From Talpa occidentalis (Eukaryota; Chordata; Mammalia; Eulipotyphla; Talpidae), in assembly GCF_014898055.3 (NCBI RefSeq), contig NW_023604295.1, positions 136,492,676 to 136,556,675 on the forward strand: a DNA stretch of 64,000 bases. Reading direction: 5' to 3'. The position numbers and the translations under genes are program-made. The notes under the pieces are model-generated. The model was not told the origin of the DNA, made no database searches, and saw only the letters and a list, made by a program, of their open reading frames with translations. This document shows positions 1 through 11,464 of this stretch, piece after piece (the stretch's first letter is position 1; each line of letters opens with the position of its first letter).

Positions 1-104
1 ACAACAGCCTCAAATTAAGAGCAGACAGTACAGCAGGACAATAAAGTGTCCAATCCCATCAGCTTTCAGCTCTTTTCTTCTTTATGGTGAAGTGGATTCC
101 AGTG

Positions 105-122
105 TTTTTTTTTTTTTTTTTT
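105..122. repeat. T18 homopolymer
   Basis: Eighteen T in a row. No SINE or L1 body is attached on either side, so this is either a lone poly(A) remnant on the minus strand or a slippage tract. Confidence 0.9.
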
Positions 123-1589
123 GTCAAGTCTATTTTTGAGAAACCACTTTCACAGCTTTTACAAGAAAATGTCACTGTGCCTCTGGTGTAGGCAAGGGGG
201 AATCTAATTTCATTATAGTTAAGTGCCTGCCTCCCCATGACCCCTCCGTATAGCCTAACATGGTATATTATAGGACTTTAATAAATAGGAAAGATGTGGG
301 TTGTGGCACATTTTAGTAGAAACCAAATTACTTTGGGCCACACATCTGCCTCTTCAGTTCATCCTATTTGCCACCGTCTCACAACCTAATTACAGGATTT
401 TCTGGAAATTGCTGTCCAGCGGTAACTGGATGACCTGCTTTATGTAGCAGAGACAGGCAGTTCCACTGGCTTCACTCTTCATCCCTGTCACCATGTAATT
501 GCATTGGACTTCCATGTTAATCCCCATAGGCGGGAAGTAAATGAAATATTATAATTACCTTTTATTCCATGTCCCCTGAAGCCTGGATTAGGGCAGTGTG
601 TGACCAAAGAGAGAAGAGTATTACTGAGGGTCTGATCAAAGAGAAATAGTCCGTCTCATCCCCAGCTTTTTGGCTGAACACAAGCCACATCATTAGCCAT
701 ATGTCTCATTCACTTAGCAAAGTATAAGGCCCCTGTCTGTTTAAATCAGGATCACCGTGGGGCACATTGGAAGGAGTCTGGAAAAAAGGCCTATTATATC
801 AGTACATGTGTGCAAAACATAAGGTTTTGAAAGGATCTGTGTGAAGGAAAGTGACAGGTATTCAGAGCTTAGAGAGGGACTGGGCATTATCAGATTATTC
901 AAATATATATAGTTACAGATATAGATAGATATAAGATAGATATGAGTTCATTGCTGATCCTTTTGAGAAATTTTATTGGGGTCCTTTAATTGAGATATTA
1001 CGGAGAGACCTGAATTTTTCAGAGTACATGATTTCAGGACTATATTTCTCTAGGCCTTTAGAAAGAGACTTTAAAATCCAATGGTTCTTTAATGAATGGG
1101 ATAAAAGCAATTCTCCTAATTAAAGTTTCGCTCATAGGCCCATTAAGAAGCATACCAGAAATCCCTAAAAAATCAAATCTTGGCTTTGAGGAAAGAAACG
1201 ACTCTCCACTGTGTTTCATTTGCCCTCAGGAGAGGAGGGTTGAGTGTAACTAGAGACCAATCGCTGGTAACCCGATTACTCTGTAAGCAATTCTTTGAAA
1301 ATACAAAAAGAATGGAGTTCACTTAATCTCCACTTTTCTGCTGAAGAGTTCTAAGCTGGGACAACAGTTTGTGTCCTTGAAAAAGCTACCTTTTGAGTGT
1401 CCTTTATGGGAGTCTCATCACATAGATACAATTTCCCAAAACTGCATCTGCAATGACTCAGCAAAAAGCACCGTGGAAAGAGTCATCCCCTTATGCCAGG
1501 TGGCTCCCCTGAAGAAGAAATTGTTCTCAATTTTTAAGAGTTATGTTCACTGAGTATTCAGTCATCTGTTCATTCAGGGAGTGTTTTCG

Positions 1590-1720
1590 GGGTGCAGACT
1601 TTGACATGATGCTCAGAGCTGGGGACGCAGGAGTAAAGGAGACAACCCATATGTCTGCCCTCATGGAGCTCATACTCCAGTAGGGAGCCATCCAGAAAAG
1701 GAAATATAACACCCCAAGAT
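1590..1720 (+). repeat. Old interspersed repeat fragment (L2/MIR-era)
   Basis: The stretch with GCTCAGAGCTGGGGACGCAG followed by CCTCATGGAGCTCATACTCC resembles the widespread degraded mammalian repeat with a 'gctgggga-acaaagatg ... ctcaaggagctcacagtct' pattern. I do not assign a subfamily. Confidence 0.5.
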
Positions 1721-2199
1721 GTAAATGCTGCGGGGAAATAAACCTATCCCAAAAACTCACTGCCACGTCGTTCTTGGCAGGTGCTTTTACGCTGAGTTGA
1801 GGCACAGGTAGACTCTCCCAGATAACTTCTTCCAATACTAGTGAACACAGCCGGGTTGTAGACTCAGCAGTACTTTCTCTATAAACCTCAATAAAGATAT
1901 TTTAGAATAAAGCTTGTCAACACCACTCCTCCATCCCATGCCTGGACAGAAGCAGCACCTTAGTTGTTGCTGTTTTCAGTCTGTTATGAAGATGGGTCCA
2001 TTTATCATAAGCAAGTCAGTTTTACATATTCACCTTAGCCAAACCTGAACACACTGAGCTACTGGGCAGATGTGATTCTAAACAATAAAAACAACAAAGA
2101 GATAAATCTTTGAACTACCTTTGCCTGCTGCTCTGTCAGATTGCAACCTGGCAGCAGAAAGAAAATACTTAGAACTTTTAATTATGTATTTTCTATTTT

Positions 2200-2455
2200 T
2201 TAAAGATTTATTTTATTTATACAAGAGCTGGGGTACAGGCCAGATGTGCGGTAGGGTAAGAGGATTCACCAGAGACAGGGAACAGAACAGGCAGACTGAG
2301 AAAATACACTGCTGAGGGGGGCAGCAGGAGAGACAGGAGATGTCTGCCCAGCCATGTGGGATTCTCGCTGGCCGGCCGGGATCGAACCCGCATTGCAGAG
2401 GCTGCGAACAGCTTCACAGCACAGCACTCAACTGCCTGCACCACCAGGGAGGCCC
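2200..2455 (-). mobile_element. tRNA-SINE, type C, minus strand, with 17-bp TSD
   Basis: It reads from the A/T-rich tail (TTAAAGATTTATTTTATTTAT) to the head complement (CCACCAGGGAGGCCC). A perfect target-site duplication TATGTATTTTCTATTTT flanks it at 2183-2199 and 2456-2472, which fixes the insertion boundaries. Confidence 0.95.
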
Positions 2456-2762
2456 TATGTATTTTCTATTTTAAAAATTGAAGGAACATATCTGTTTCAC
2501 GGAAGCACCTCCTTGTCAGGCTTAGCACAGAATAAGAGGAGGTTGTGTTTATGTTGACACCTTATCTGAACATTTGAGATAGGGAAAAAAAAAAAATCAC
2601 ACAAGTACTTGAATTATCTAAATTATCTGACCACATCATCAGATAAGTACAAACTGAGGAAATGCTGGTTACTTTGGCTGCAAACAGCTGTTGAGACCCT
2701 CAGAAGGTTTGCACACTAAAATGAAATATCTGGACATGTCTGATGATGGGTTCTTCAATTGT

Positions 2763-2850
2763 TTTACTTTTTTTATAACAATTTTATTGAGGTATAATTG
2801 CTACCCCCCAAAAAACCACACATATTTAGTCTCTACAATTAATGAATTTG
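2763..2850 (-). mobile_element. L1 3'-UTR fragment, minus strand
   Basis: TTTATAACAATTTTATTGAGGTATAATTG is typical of the complement of the 3' end of old mammalian L1 elements (given here only as the start, TTTTATTGAGGTATAATTG). The rest is too diverged to delimit. Confidence 0.5.
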
Positions 2851-3073
2851 CATAGGGAGCCTTGATGGATGACCTCCAGTTTTGTCATCTTTGGGGAGCA
2901 GAACTATTTACAGTGGAGTCTCCAAAAACACCAGCCTACTGTGGTTCTGAGGTCTATTCCTCTCTATGTAACCGCTCTATGTCTGCTTCCCTCATGGGGG
3001 TAAAATAAAATTACAATATCAGATGATGAGAAGAGTATCTAAGACTGGAATCATTTGCTAAATGTTACCTCTT

Positions 3074-3344
3074 TTTTTTTTTTATGATTTATTTATTTAT
3101 TTATTTATATAAACACTGGGTACAGTCAGAAGTGCAGGAGGGTGAGAGAATCCACCAGAGCCAGAGCAGGGAGCAGAACAGGCAGACAGATGAAGTACAC
3201 TGCTGAGGGGAGCAGCGGGCGGCAGGAGAGGTCAGCGCGCCATGTGGGACCCTCACCGGTGGTCAGGGATGGAACCGGCACTGCAGAGGCCATGGGCAGC
3301 TTCACAGCCCAGTGCTCAACCGCTGTGCCACCTGGGGAGGCCCC
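3074..3344 (-). mobile_element. tRNA-SINE, type A, minus strand
   Basis: It has a poly(T) and ATTTATTTATTTATATAA tail, then the type A complement CACTGGGTACAGTCAGAAG, and ends CCACCTGGGGAGGCCCC. A short TSD, ACCTCTT, lies at 3067-3073 and 3345-3351. Confidence 0.92.
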
Positions 3345-3469
3345 ACCTCTTATTTTTATTGTCATTAAATATTACAAATATATGCAATCCTAACAAAGAA
3401 ACACATGAAAGTTTGTTATTATCTGAAGCACACTTTGAAATAGACTAGGTTTAAATATCACAGAGTTCA

Positions 3470-3580
3470 GGGTCTCCCCTGGTGGCGCAGCGACTGAGCG
3501 CTGGGCTGCGAGGCTGCCCACAGCCTCTGAAGCACTGGTTCACTCCCTGGCCGCCGGCAAGTGTCCCACAAAAAAAAAAA
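3470..3580 (+). mobile_element. Head-only tRNA-SINE copy with its own poly(A) and TSD
   Basis: A type A head of about 100 bp, starting GGGTCTCCCCTGGTGGCGCA, stops after GTGTCCCAC and passes straight into A11. A perfect TSD ATCACAGAGTTCA lies at 3457-3469 and 3581-3593. So it was inserted in this short form and not shortened later. The same end point occurs in the copy at 53756-53843. Confidence 0.93.
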
Positions 3581-3599
3581 ATCACAGAGTTCATTCTGT

Positions 3600-3760
3600 C
3601 TTTATAAATACTCTTCTGTATAGGTCTTGGGACTGTTTCTATGCTGCATATGTATTATTCACTGATAAGATTATAACCAATTTGAGGACAGAGACTACCT
3701 CTTACTCAAATGCTCATGAGCTACAGCATATTATAGTAAGTAATAGAGCATTCCTGTTTT
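3600..3760 (+). repeat. L2-like 3' end relic
   Basis: ATTATAACCAATTTGAGGAC followed by AGAGACTACCTCTT resembles the 'gagggcagggactgtct' part of L2 3' ends. It is diverged, and I am not certain of it. Confidence 0.4.
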
Positions 3761-4224
3761 AATTTTGTTCAAGAGCTATGAAATTGAACTGCTTTTTCTC
3801 TTAGGAAATCTACTAGAATAAGAATGACCAAAAAACTAGCATCTAATGGCTTTTAAATATTTTGATGAAGCTCATTGGTAATCCACTGCCTTAGGCCTTT
3901 TTGATCTTTATTTCACAATGAAAATGCACATTGATGCAGATTAAATTTTCTCAGCCTTTTTTCACTCTTAAGAAAAATCAGCCTCTGTGTCTCAAAACAC
4001 CTCTTCTTTATTTCAAAGGAAAATATCATGTGGAGGGATATCATTATGTATATATTAAGCCATCAGATGTTCTACAGAGAAGTGCTATGCAAACTAGAAA
4101 AAACTAATAAACAGTGCAGAGGATGCAAACTCTATTTTACTGTAGTGTCTGTAAGTGAAGATTTTCCTGAATTATGTATTGAGGAAAGGAAATAAATAAA
4201 TGATGCCTAAAACAGTTAAAATTA

Positions 4225-4444
4225 GGACCTCCCTGGGGTGCAAGGGGTTAAGCACAGCACTGTGAAGACAGCCGCAGACCTCTCCTGTCTCACCCTCTGC
4301 TCCCCTCAGCAGCGTATTTCAGTCAACCTGCCTGTTCTGTTCCCCACCCTGTTTCTGGTGAATCCTCTCACCTCCCCCCGACACTGCACATCTGGCTTGT
4401 ACCCCAGATCTTGTATGCATAAATAAATAAATCTTTTTTAAAAA
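4225..4444 (+). mobile_element. tRNA-SINE, type B, internally deleted
   Basis: The head GGACCTCCCTGGGGTGCAAGG passes directly from GTGAAGACAGCCG to GCAGACCTCTCCTG, so the B-box part is missing. The tail CATAAATAAATAAATCTTT is intact. An imperfect TSD is seen around AGTTAAAAAT on both sides. Confidence 0.88.
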
Positions 4445-5144
4445 ATAGTTAAAAATAGACCACATTAATGAGACTTGGATTGGATTCAGGCCTGAGTGCT
4501 TTTTTATAGGTGAATTTTATACTGTTACCTAGCAATAGTTACTTACCAACTTGAGAAAAGCACCTGACAGTTTTGACTGTTTTGTTTAATAAGTGCTGTG
4601 CTTAATTGGATAAAAAATTCCACATGGTTTTTTCATATATAAGTATCACTCTGCTCATCAGAAATATTGATAACATCAGCAAAACTACAGCTCAAGGCTT
4701 TGTGTTTAGCTTGCAGAAGAGAAACTTGGGTGCTATTTTCTTTTCTCAGGAAAAATGGAAACTCTGTTCTTCAAAATGATTGATAGGACAGATAAACAAA
4801 TATTTGTAGACTTCATTCAGCAGAGAAAATAGTCTAGAATCTTCTGCATGGCACTGGGTTAAATGAGATCTGCAGAGAAGCTGATGGAAATATACTTCCT
4901 ATTTGATCTGCAGGACCCGCCTACCCTAGCTTGTTTCTGCAGCTCACTTGGCCATGAGGGGGCACTGCGCCATTCGGCTTTTGTTTTCCTGTGTTCTTGG
5001 TTCTTGGTTCTAAGCCCATTTCAAAGCATCTCCACAGAGACTTTCACTTCCTGAGTGGTTGCAGGTATAGCTCATGAGTGCTTGAATTAGTCAACCGTGT
5101 TACCATGGTGAGATCAACGCCACGTTCAAATTACACAGACTGTG

Positions 5145-5406
5145 GGGACTCCATGCTGATGCAAGGGGCTAAGTCTTGTGAAGCTATCGGCAGCCACTGA
5201 AGCACAAGTTCGATCCCCGGTCAGGGAGATACCCACATGGCGCAGCAGACCTCTCCTGACTCACACGCTGCTCCCCTCAGCAGTGTATTTCAGTAGATCT
5301 GCCTGTTCTGTTCCCCACACTGTCTGGTGAATCCTCTCACCTTCCCTGCACCTCTGGTCTGCACACCAATTCTTGCAGGTATAAGTAAATAAATCTTTAA
5401 AAAAGA
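5145..5406 (+). mobile_element. tRNA-SINE, type B
   Basis: The head is diverged (GGGACTCCATGCTGATGCAA). The B box AAGTTCGATCCCC is good. The body has CAGCAGACCTCTCCTGACTC and the tail is AAATAAATCTTTAAAAAA. No clear TSD. Confidence 0.88.
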
Positions 5407-5662
5407 AAGAAGTAGAATGGAGATTACCTGGTAAGTTTGGAGAGACCCTATTGAAGGAAGGAAAAGAACCATTTTCTCAAATGCAGGAGTCCTTTCTGTT
5501 TCTAGTACAGTGTACTATTTCCCTTGCACATGGTATCTCTACTTCAGTTTCAGCTATGACATACATTTAAGTCATCTATTTACTTTATAGGACTAATGGG
5601 GAAAAAATACTTGCAGATACTTCAAAGAAAGTTTATTTTAATCTATTAAAAATCTCAAAACT

Positions 5663-5953
5663 GGGCCTCCCCGGTGGCGCAGCGGTTGAGCGCTGGGTTG
5701 CGAAGCTGCCCGCAGCCTCTGCGGCACCGGTTCGATCCCCGGCTGCTCCCCGGCCACTGGAGGAGGGTCCCACATGGCGCGCAGACCTCTCCTGCCGCCC
5801 GCTGCTCCCCTCAGCAGTGTACTTCGGTCCTTCTGCCTGCTCTGCTCCCCGCTCTGGCTCTGGTGAATTCTCTCTCCCTCCCGCGCTTCTGACTGTACCC
5901 AGTGCTTGTAGAAATAAGTAAAATAAATAAATAAATAAATAAATCTTTAAAAA
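5663..5953 (+). mobile_element. tRNA-SINE, type A, full length, perfect TSD (reference copy)
   Basis: This is a complete young-looking copy. It starts GGGCCTCCCCGGTGGCGCAG, with A box TGGCGCAGCGG and B box GGTTCGATCCC. The tail holds repeated AATAAA, then TCTTT and A9. A perfect 15-bp TSD AAAAATCTCAAAACT lies at 5648-5662 and 5954-5968. Confidence 0.97.
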
Positions 5954-6851
5954 AAAAATCTCAAAACTATATGTAAGTTATGGCATATCACATACATTAG
6001 ACTGGGTTCAGGGAATATTTATATCCTTTTTCCTTTACATAGTCTTTGGTGTTTTGTTTTAACTGTATTTGTGTATGTGTCACATTTCAAAACTATTTCA
6101 AACAATTCTGAAAGGTGATGGATAGCGACATAAATAAAATAAAATTCTCAAATAAAGGCAAATTATCAGTGTAACAAAACCCAGATAGGGTTACAGTTGT
6201 AATTACAGTGATAGTATTGGATCTCCTTGCCTGAAAGGATTTGGGTTTTGTTATCTTCCAAGAAAAAGAGAAAGTTAAGAAACTATTAACCTTTGATAAC
6301 CTTTACAATATTTTTTTTCAAATTTGCCATATGCTGCCAAGGGAACATATCCAGATAGAGCAGAAAATTCATTAGACTTGAGGGTTTCAAATATCTATAT
6401 CAAGGACAAGGACAAAACTGCTGTCATAGAGAAAGGACTGGTACTCTAGGGCACAATAACTTCAATTTTTCTTCATTTGGGTCTGGTGACCCATTCCATG
6501 AAAATGCCAACACGGCACTATTTCATCCAGATGAACCGGGGTTATGACATCAAGATAAACACCACTTGTTCAGAAAGCCCCAACACGCAGCACTGCAAGC
6601 CGATATTCCTGATACTATTCAGTCTCCAGCTCGGGGGAGTCAACAGTGAAATCTGGATTGTATGACCTTTGCAGAACTTGTAACCAGTCTTTCTGCCTCC
6701 TGAAGGTAAAAGCTTCAAATCAGTGGTGCTACTAGGTTTAAATTAAGGTGCATGGTGGTAGTCAGACCCTTAGGTACTTAATTAATGAGCTGAACAGCCA
6801 CTATGATTCTGACATCTTTAAGTATCAATTGAGTTTTTTTTTAATTGCCTG

Positions 6852-7106
6852 TTTTTTTTAAAGATTTATTTATTTATACATACAAGAACCGGGCTGCAGG
6901 CCAGAGGTGTGGAAGTGAGAGGATTCACCAGAGACTGAGTGGGGAACAGAACAGGCAGACTGACAAAATACCCTGCTGAGAGGAGCAGCGGGCGAGACAG
7001 GAGAGGTCTGCTGGGCCATGTGGGAATCTCACTGGCCAGCCGGGATTGAGCCCGCAGACAGCTTCACAGCGCTACACTCAACCCGCAGCACCACCAGGGG
7101 AGGCCC
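6852..7106 (-). mobile_element. tRNA-SINE, minus strand, B/C intermediate
   Basis: The T-rich tail with AAGATTTATTTATTTATACA leads through CAGAGACTGAGTGGGGAACA to the head complement CCACCAGGGGAGGCCC. The head carries the CTCF-like CCCCTGGTGG form. Confidence 0.93.
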
Positions 7107-8040
7107 TCAATTTAGTTCTATGATATTTTCAAATACACTCATGAAAACCAGTTTAAGTGCTCTATAAGACAGACATTAGCCCATTTATATATTTGCTTTT
7201 CCATTTATAGAGGCTGATTATGCCAACTGGTATCTATCTTTTGTCTCCATTCACCATCTTCTCCACTTTGACCTCTCCCCTCCCTTGGCTGTGGTGAAAT
7301 AATTTGACTCTGATTTCCCTGGTGCCTCTTTCCTTCTTAGACCCCTTAAGGACTAAAAGGTCCTGCATCCTCTTCTCACTCTAGCTCTGCCCTTGGTCAT
7401 TACATGATTTCACACTGATCAATCCTACATCTATACCACAATCCCAGGCCTCTCTCCCGAGTCTCAGTCCTGCATGTCCTATTACCTATTTAATACACCC
7501 ATTTGGATAGTGCAGATAACTCATACCAAGCAGGTCCCAGACTAAACACAGCATCTAACGTGCTGACACTCCTGATTCCAAGTTTCGAGGGCTTGTGCCA
7601 CCTGACTGAACGCCCTGGATTTCCAAAGATACCAAACTTGAAAGTGAAACCAAAATTGTCAACCTCCCTTTCAAATTCTGTGGATTTTCTCTCCCCAACA
7701 CCTCTCAGATCCATTCCCTCTCCTCGCTATCTCCCCTACTTGTGCCCTGGTTCAGATTCAGATCCTTCCCACTGGATGCTGGGAACAGCCTCCTAGTAGG
7801 TGTTCCAACTGCCGGTATGTACTCCAAGCTTTCCTCAAGGAAATCTTTCCAAAATAGGAATCTGCTCATGTACTTTTCCAACTTTATACTCTTTGAAGGA
7901 ACCTCATTGACTCTGGGGTGGCATGTGTCTATTTTCCTGTCTGAAGATGAAACTAAAGAGGAAGAAAAGGAGAATGAGAAGAATAAAGAATATGCTAGAC
8001 TTTGGTATCAAATTCTCCTGATCTGAAGACCCAGACAACT

Positions 8041-8175
8041 GAAGTGGGGGTCATAGCTAAATCTAACTCCTAGAGGAATTACAAGGACAAATTGAGATAA
8101 TGCTGTTCAAAATACTTAATCTAGTGCCTGCCCTATTATTAGGTGTTTGATCAGTGGTAGCTATTATACTCACTT
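8041..8175 (-). repeat. MIR-like relic, minus strand
   Basis: GAGATAATGCTGTTCAAAAT and TAGTGCCTGCCC ... GGTAGCTATTAT follow the reverse-complement MIR pattern (gagataatg ... agtgcctggcac ... agctattat). Confidence 0.6.
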
Positions 8176-8179
8176 GAAA

Positions 8180-10300
8180 AAAATCCTGACTTTTCAATGG
8201 TATGGACCTAGTACCTCCTAACCTCATCTTTGGCCAAACCCTTCGCATCCCAGGATTCTATGTGTCAACTAAAGTGCTATGGTTTTAAACCTCCTGCAGT
8301 GGCTATCTGCCATCCCTTGGAAATGTCCTGCCTGTGTCCTTCCTGACCAGTTCCTACATACCCCTCTAGCTCTGATCAGGCATTTCTTACTCTGGATCAC
8401 TTTCCTTATCCCACACCTCTATCTGGGTTATAGGCCTGTGCTATGAATTTATAGTCATTTAAATCAAAAATTGAATGCCCACTGTGTATCAGTCCATTGC
8501 CAACTGAGAAGAAACTGATAACTGGAAATACAGATCTTGGCTGAAGAAACTGACAGGGTATGGTGGGATAGCAGATGCTGAGCTAGCTGTGCTTCCAGAC
8601 TCCATGGAATTATGTAGAAGGAGTTCTTAATCCTGAATTTCAGGGACTCAGGTATTTATCTGGAAGAAATGAAATTTCCAGAATCTTCTGAGTAGACTAA
8701 ATTTGACACATGTTAATTCATTGTCCAAATCAAGATATTCTTAAGAATGATAAATACCCTCTGCAATAGGCATAACCAGGGCTGTCCCTGACAAGAAGGA
8801 CTAGTGTCACCTACTTACAGCTCTACTGTAATGAATGTGTCCCCGCCCAGGTTATCAAGAGAGTGCCATCTGTGCAGAGGACAGTTTCTGACACAGCTTA
8901 GGAGAGTCAAAGTAAATGTTTGCTGAATGCCTGGAATTCAAGGGTTTTAGAAGACATGTGGTCTCCCTCTGAAAACAGAAACACACTGAGTTGGCAGAGG
9001 AGAAGGAGATAAGGGCCTCACGAAGGAGAAGAGCCTCACACCAGGCCATCAGGAACACTCAGCTATGAGTGGACTGAGGGAAGGGAATAAGCTCACCTGT
9101 CTTCTAAGCACCTTGTGCCCTCCTTGGTGGAAGAAAAGCTTTAACTCCCCACATTCTATGAGCCCCATCACACAACCACATTTCCCTGTCTTTGTGAGAC
9201 AAGCAGATATGCCTGCGACCCAGAACATCCAGCACAACAATTAGCTTTCTCCTTTACAACTCTAGGGAACAGAGAACATTATGACCACCCAGGAAGACTA
9301 ACATTTTCTGTACATATGATTATCTGTGCCACACGACTGACACATGAACAGAGCAATAACAGCGGAAACACACAATTTGGAATAACCAACACTTAATAGG
9401 AACTGGTACGTGTACAGAATTAGGGGTAGTGCCCTCCCCTCCACACGCACTCTGTGTATTTATTCCTCCAAAGGGGTGTCTAACAAATGTCATGTTACAA
9501 AGACCAGAAAAGCTTCCTTGGGGCCCCTTTTTGTATTACGGGAACACAGCAGTGAATAAAATGAACTCTAGGCGGGTTTCTTTCTATTTATAGCCCAAAC
9601 TGAATATTTAGAAGCCAAGGGTGACCTGGTGACTGCAATTTACAATCCCTGAAGGAATATAGAAATAGATAAATGGTTCAAATCCAGGCAAGTCCACAGC
9701 AACCCAACACCATAATCACAGTCTCTTTTTGCTGATACCATCAGCTGAAATGAGACCCTGGCTTGGAGCAGGTCAAAGCACTTAGGAGATTCTTTTTACT
9801 CCTTGTCCTTTCAACATCTTCATGAGCTAGGATGAGGAAAAGATTATAATAGTTAGGAATTTGGAAAAGGCTATGCATGTATTATAGAAAAGTCTCCTGA
9901 GGAGAGAGAAAGTAGGCAGTCAATTGTTAATTTCTGCCTTTTCATATCAGAGAAAACCCGTCTTTAAGATATCTATTACTTCAGAATAATGTATCAGTGG
10001 GTCTTTGGTAGAGCTTCAAATCCCAAGAATTACTAGGAGAAATATAAATGTAAGTTGATCTCACTGACTCACTCATGGAAAATAAAAGGAGCACCAAGCT
10101 TGGAATCAAATCTAAAATACTGAGTACACTTTTTTTAATACTAGGACCTGAGGACACTGAACAAGTTAACTGAGAAACATGACTCGTCTTCTAAAGTTTG
10201 TCCTGACCACAATCTCAAGAATATCAAAACCTATCAAGTTGACATGCTACATGACAACCTGTTCATTTGTCATATATGTTGGGCATTAAACACTGAGCAG
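8180..10300. other. Intronic stretch with no recognised feature
   Basis: It is AT-rich and of mixed composition. Short open frames occur on both strands, for example at 8855-9240, without splice context or family resemblance. I recognise no young repeat here. Confidence 0.6.
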
Positions 10301-10315
10301 ACATTAAATTCTGAA

Positions 10316-10363
10316 CCTGATTCCAAAATGGAATCAGGATACCACTAGAGGATCTAGTGGTAT
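10316..10363. repeat. Two abutting perfect short hairpins
   Basis: Hairpin 1: CCTGATTCCA / TGGAATCAGG with loop AAA (10316-10338). Hairpin 2: ATACCACTAGA / TCTAGTGGTAT with loop GGA (10339-10363). Both are perfect, both have 3-nt loops, and no base separates them. Origin and role are unknown. Confidence 0.9.
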
Positions 10364-11017
10364 TCTATTCTGGAAGGCAAGGAGTGGCCTTTAAGTATCA
10401 GAAGATGTGGAGAAGAATCCTAATGCAAATAATTTCTGGTCACAAATTTATATGTAAAATCCTTAAGTTTAATATAACAAATATGTATCAGTGCCTCCTG
10501 TTGTAAATATCAAAACAGCCAATAGCTATCAAGAAGTTGACTTAGGTGGAGTTTCTTGGAAGCAGAGCTTGAGACAAGGATTTGGATGCATTACACTTTT
10601 TTGTAGTAGTTGCTTCAGGAAAAAACCCACCAGGAGCAGGGGTTGGGATAGGGAAGGTAGCCCAGCAAAGTGGGTATAATTTTTTAAGCCTCTCTGGGCA
10701 AGCCAGCTGCCTTCCACCAAAGACACATTTGCAGAGAAGCAGTAGATGGAGCTGCTCCCAGACAACTAGAGAGGTTGGGTCCAGGAGGACATCAGCAGCG
10801 TCTAGGACTGAAATATGTAGATGCTTTCATTACCACTGTAACACCACCGATGACCTAACTTGGAAACATACTTGATTCACTACTCAAAATTTCTACCATT
10901 TGCTACCCAAACTCCAAACTTGAACCATTATAAACTTCTCTTGAGAAGAGACCCTGTCTTCCATTGTGTTCTAGTGTCTACCATACTTTGAAGTGCTATG
11001 GATTCAGTGTCTTCTGT

Positions 11018-11091
11018 GAATGGGATGGGGTGGGATGGGGTGGGGTGGAATGGAGTGGAGTGGAGTAGAAAGGAATGGAATGAAATGGAAT
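11018..11091 (+). repeat. GGAAT/GGGRT pentamer simple repeat
   Basis: A purine-rich run of 5-bp units moves from GGGAT/GGGGT (11021-11045) through GGAGT to GGAAT/GAAAT (11070-11091). This resembles the unit of satellite II/III-type sequence, but the run is short. Confidence 0.9.
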
Positions 11092-11190
11092 CATTCCCTT
11101 CAAATGAATGTTCTTGACATATACACAGCTAGACATTATCCTCATCACAGAAAACATGCTAATTATTTTTGCATGAAACACTACCCATTA

Positions 11191-11464
11191 TTTTTTTTTA
11201 AGATTCATTTATTTATGCATGCAAGAACTGGGGTACAGACCAAAGCTGTGTGGGGGGGGGTGAGAGGATTCACCAGAGACAGAGTGAGGAGCAGAACAGG
11301 CAGATCTACTGAAATACACTGCTGAGGAGAGCAGCGGGCGAGACAGGAGAGGTCTGCTGCACCATGTGGGTCAGCATCCTGACCATGGATCGAATTTGTG
11401 CTGCAGTGGCTATGGATAGCTTCAGAGTGTTGTGCCTTAACCCCTTGTGCCACCAGGGAGTCTC
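11191..11464 (-). mobile_element. tRNA-SINE, type B, minus strand
   Basis: TTTTTTTTTAAGATTCATTT and ATGCATGCAAGAACTGGGGT lead to the head complement TAACCCCTTGTGCCACCAGG. Confidence 0.93.

Noticed and set aside
3470..3580. Possible tRNA gene from A-box and B-box matches
   Set aside because: The boxes belong to SINE heads. The sequence does not form an intact cloverleaf with a 3' acceptor end, and it is repeated about 40 times with retroposon hallmarks.
5674..5892. Repeated open frames of about 60-90 codons with a common protein pattern (AQxLSxGLRSCPQPL...), seen at 24650, 32200, 34621, 35519, 40414 and antisense at 22471 and 23806
   Set aside because: They all lie inside SINE copies and reflect the GC-rich SINE body staying open by chance. 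Several begin at GTG, not ATG. They are not a gene family.
7490..8026. Cluster of overlapping frames in a pyrimidine-rich stretch
   Set aside because: Compositional; no conserved motif or splice signals in register.
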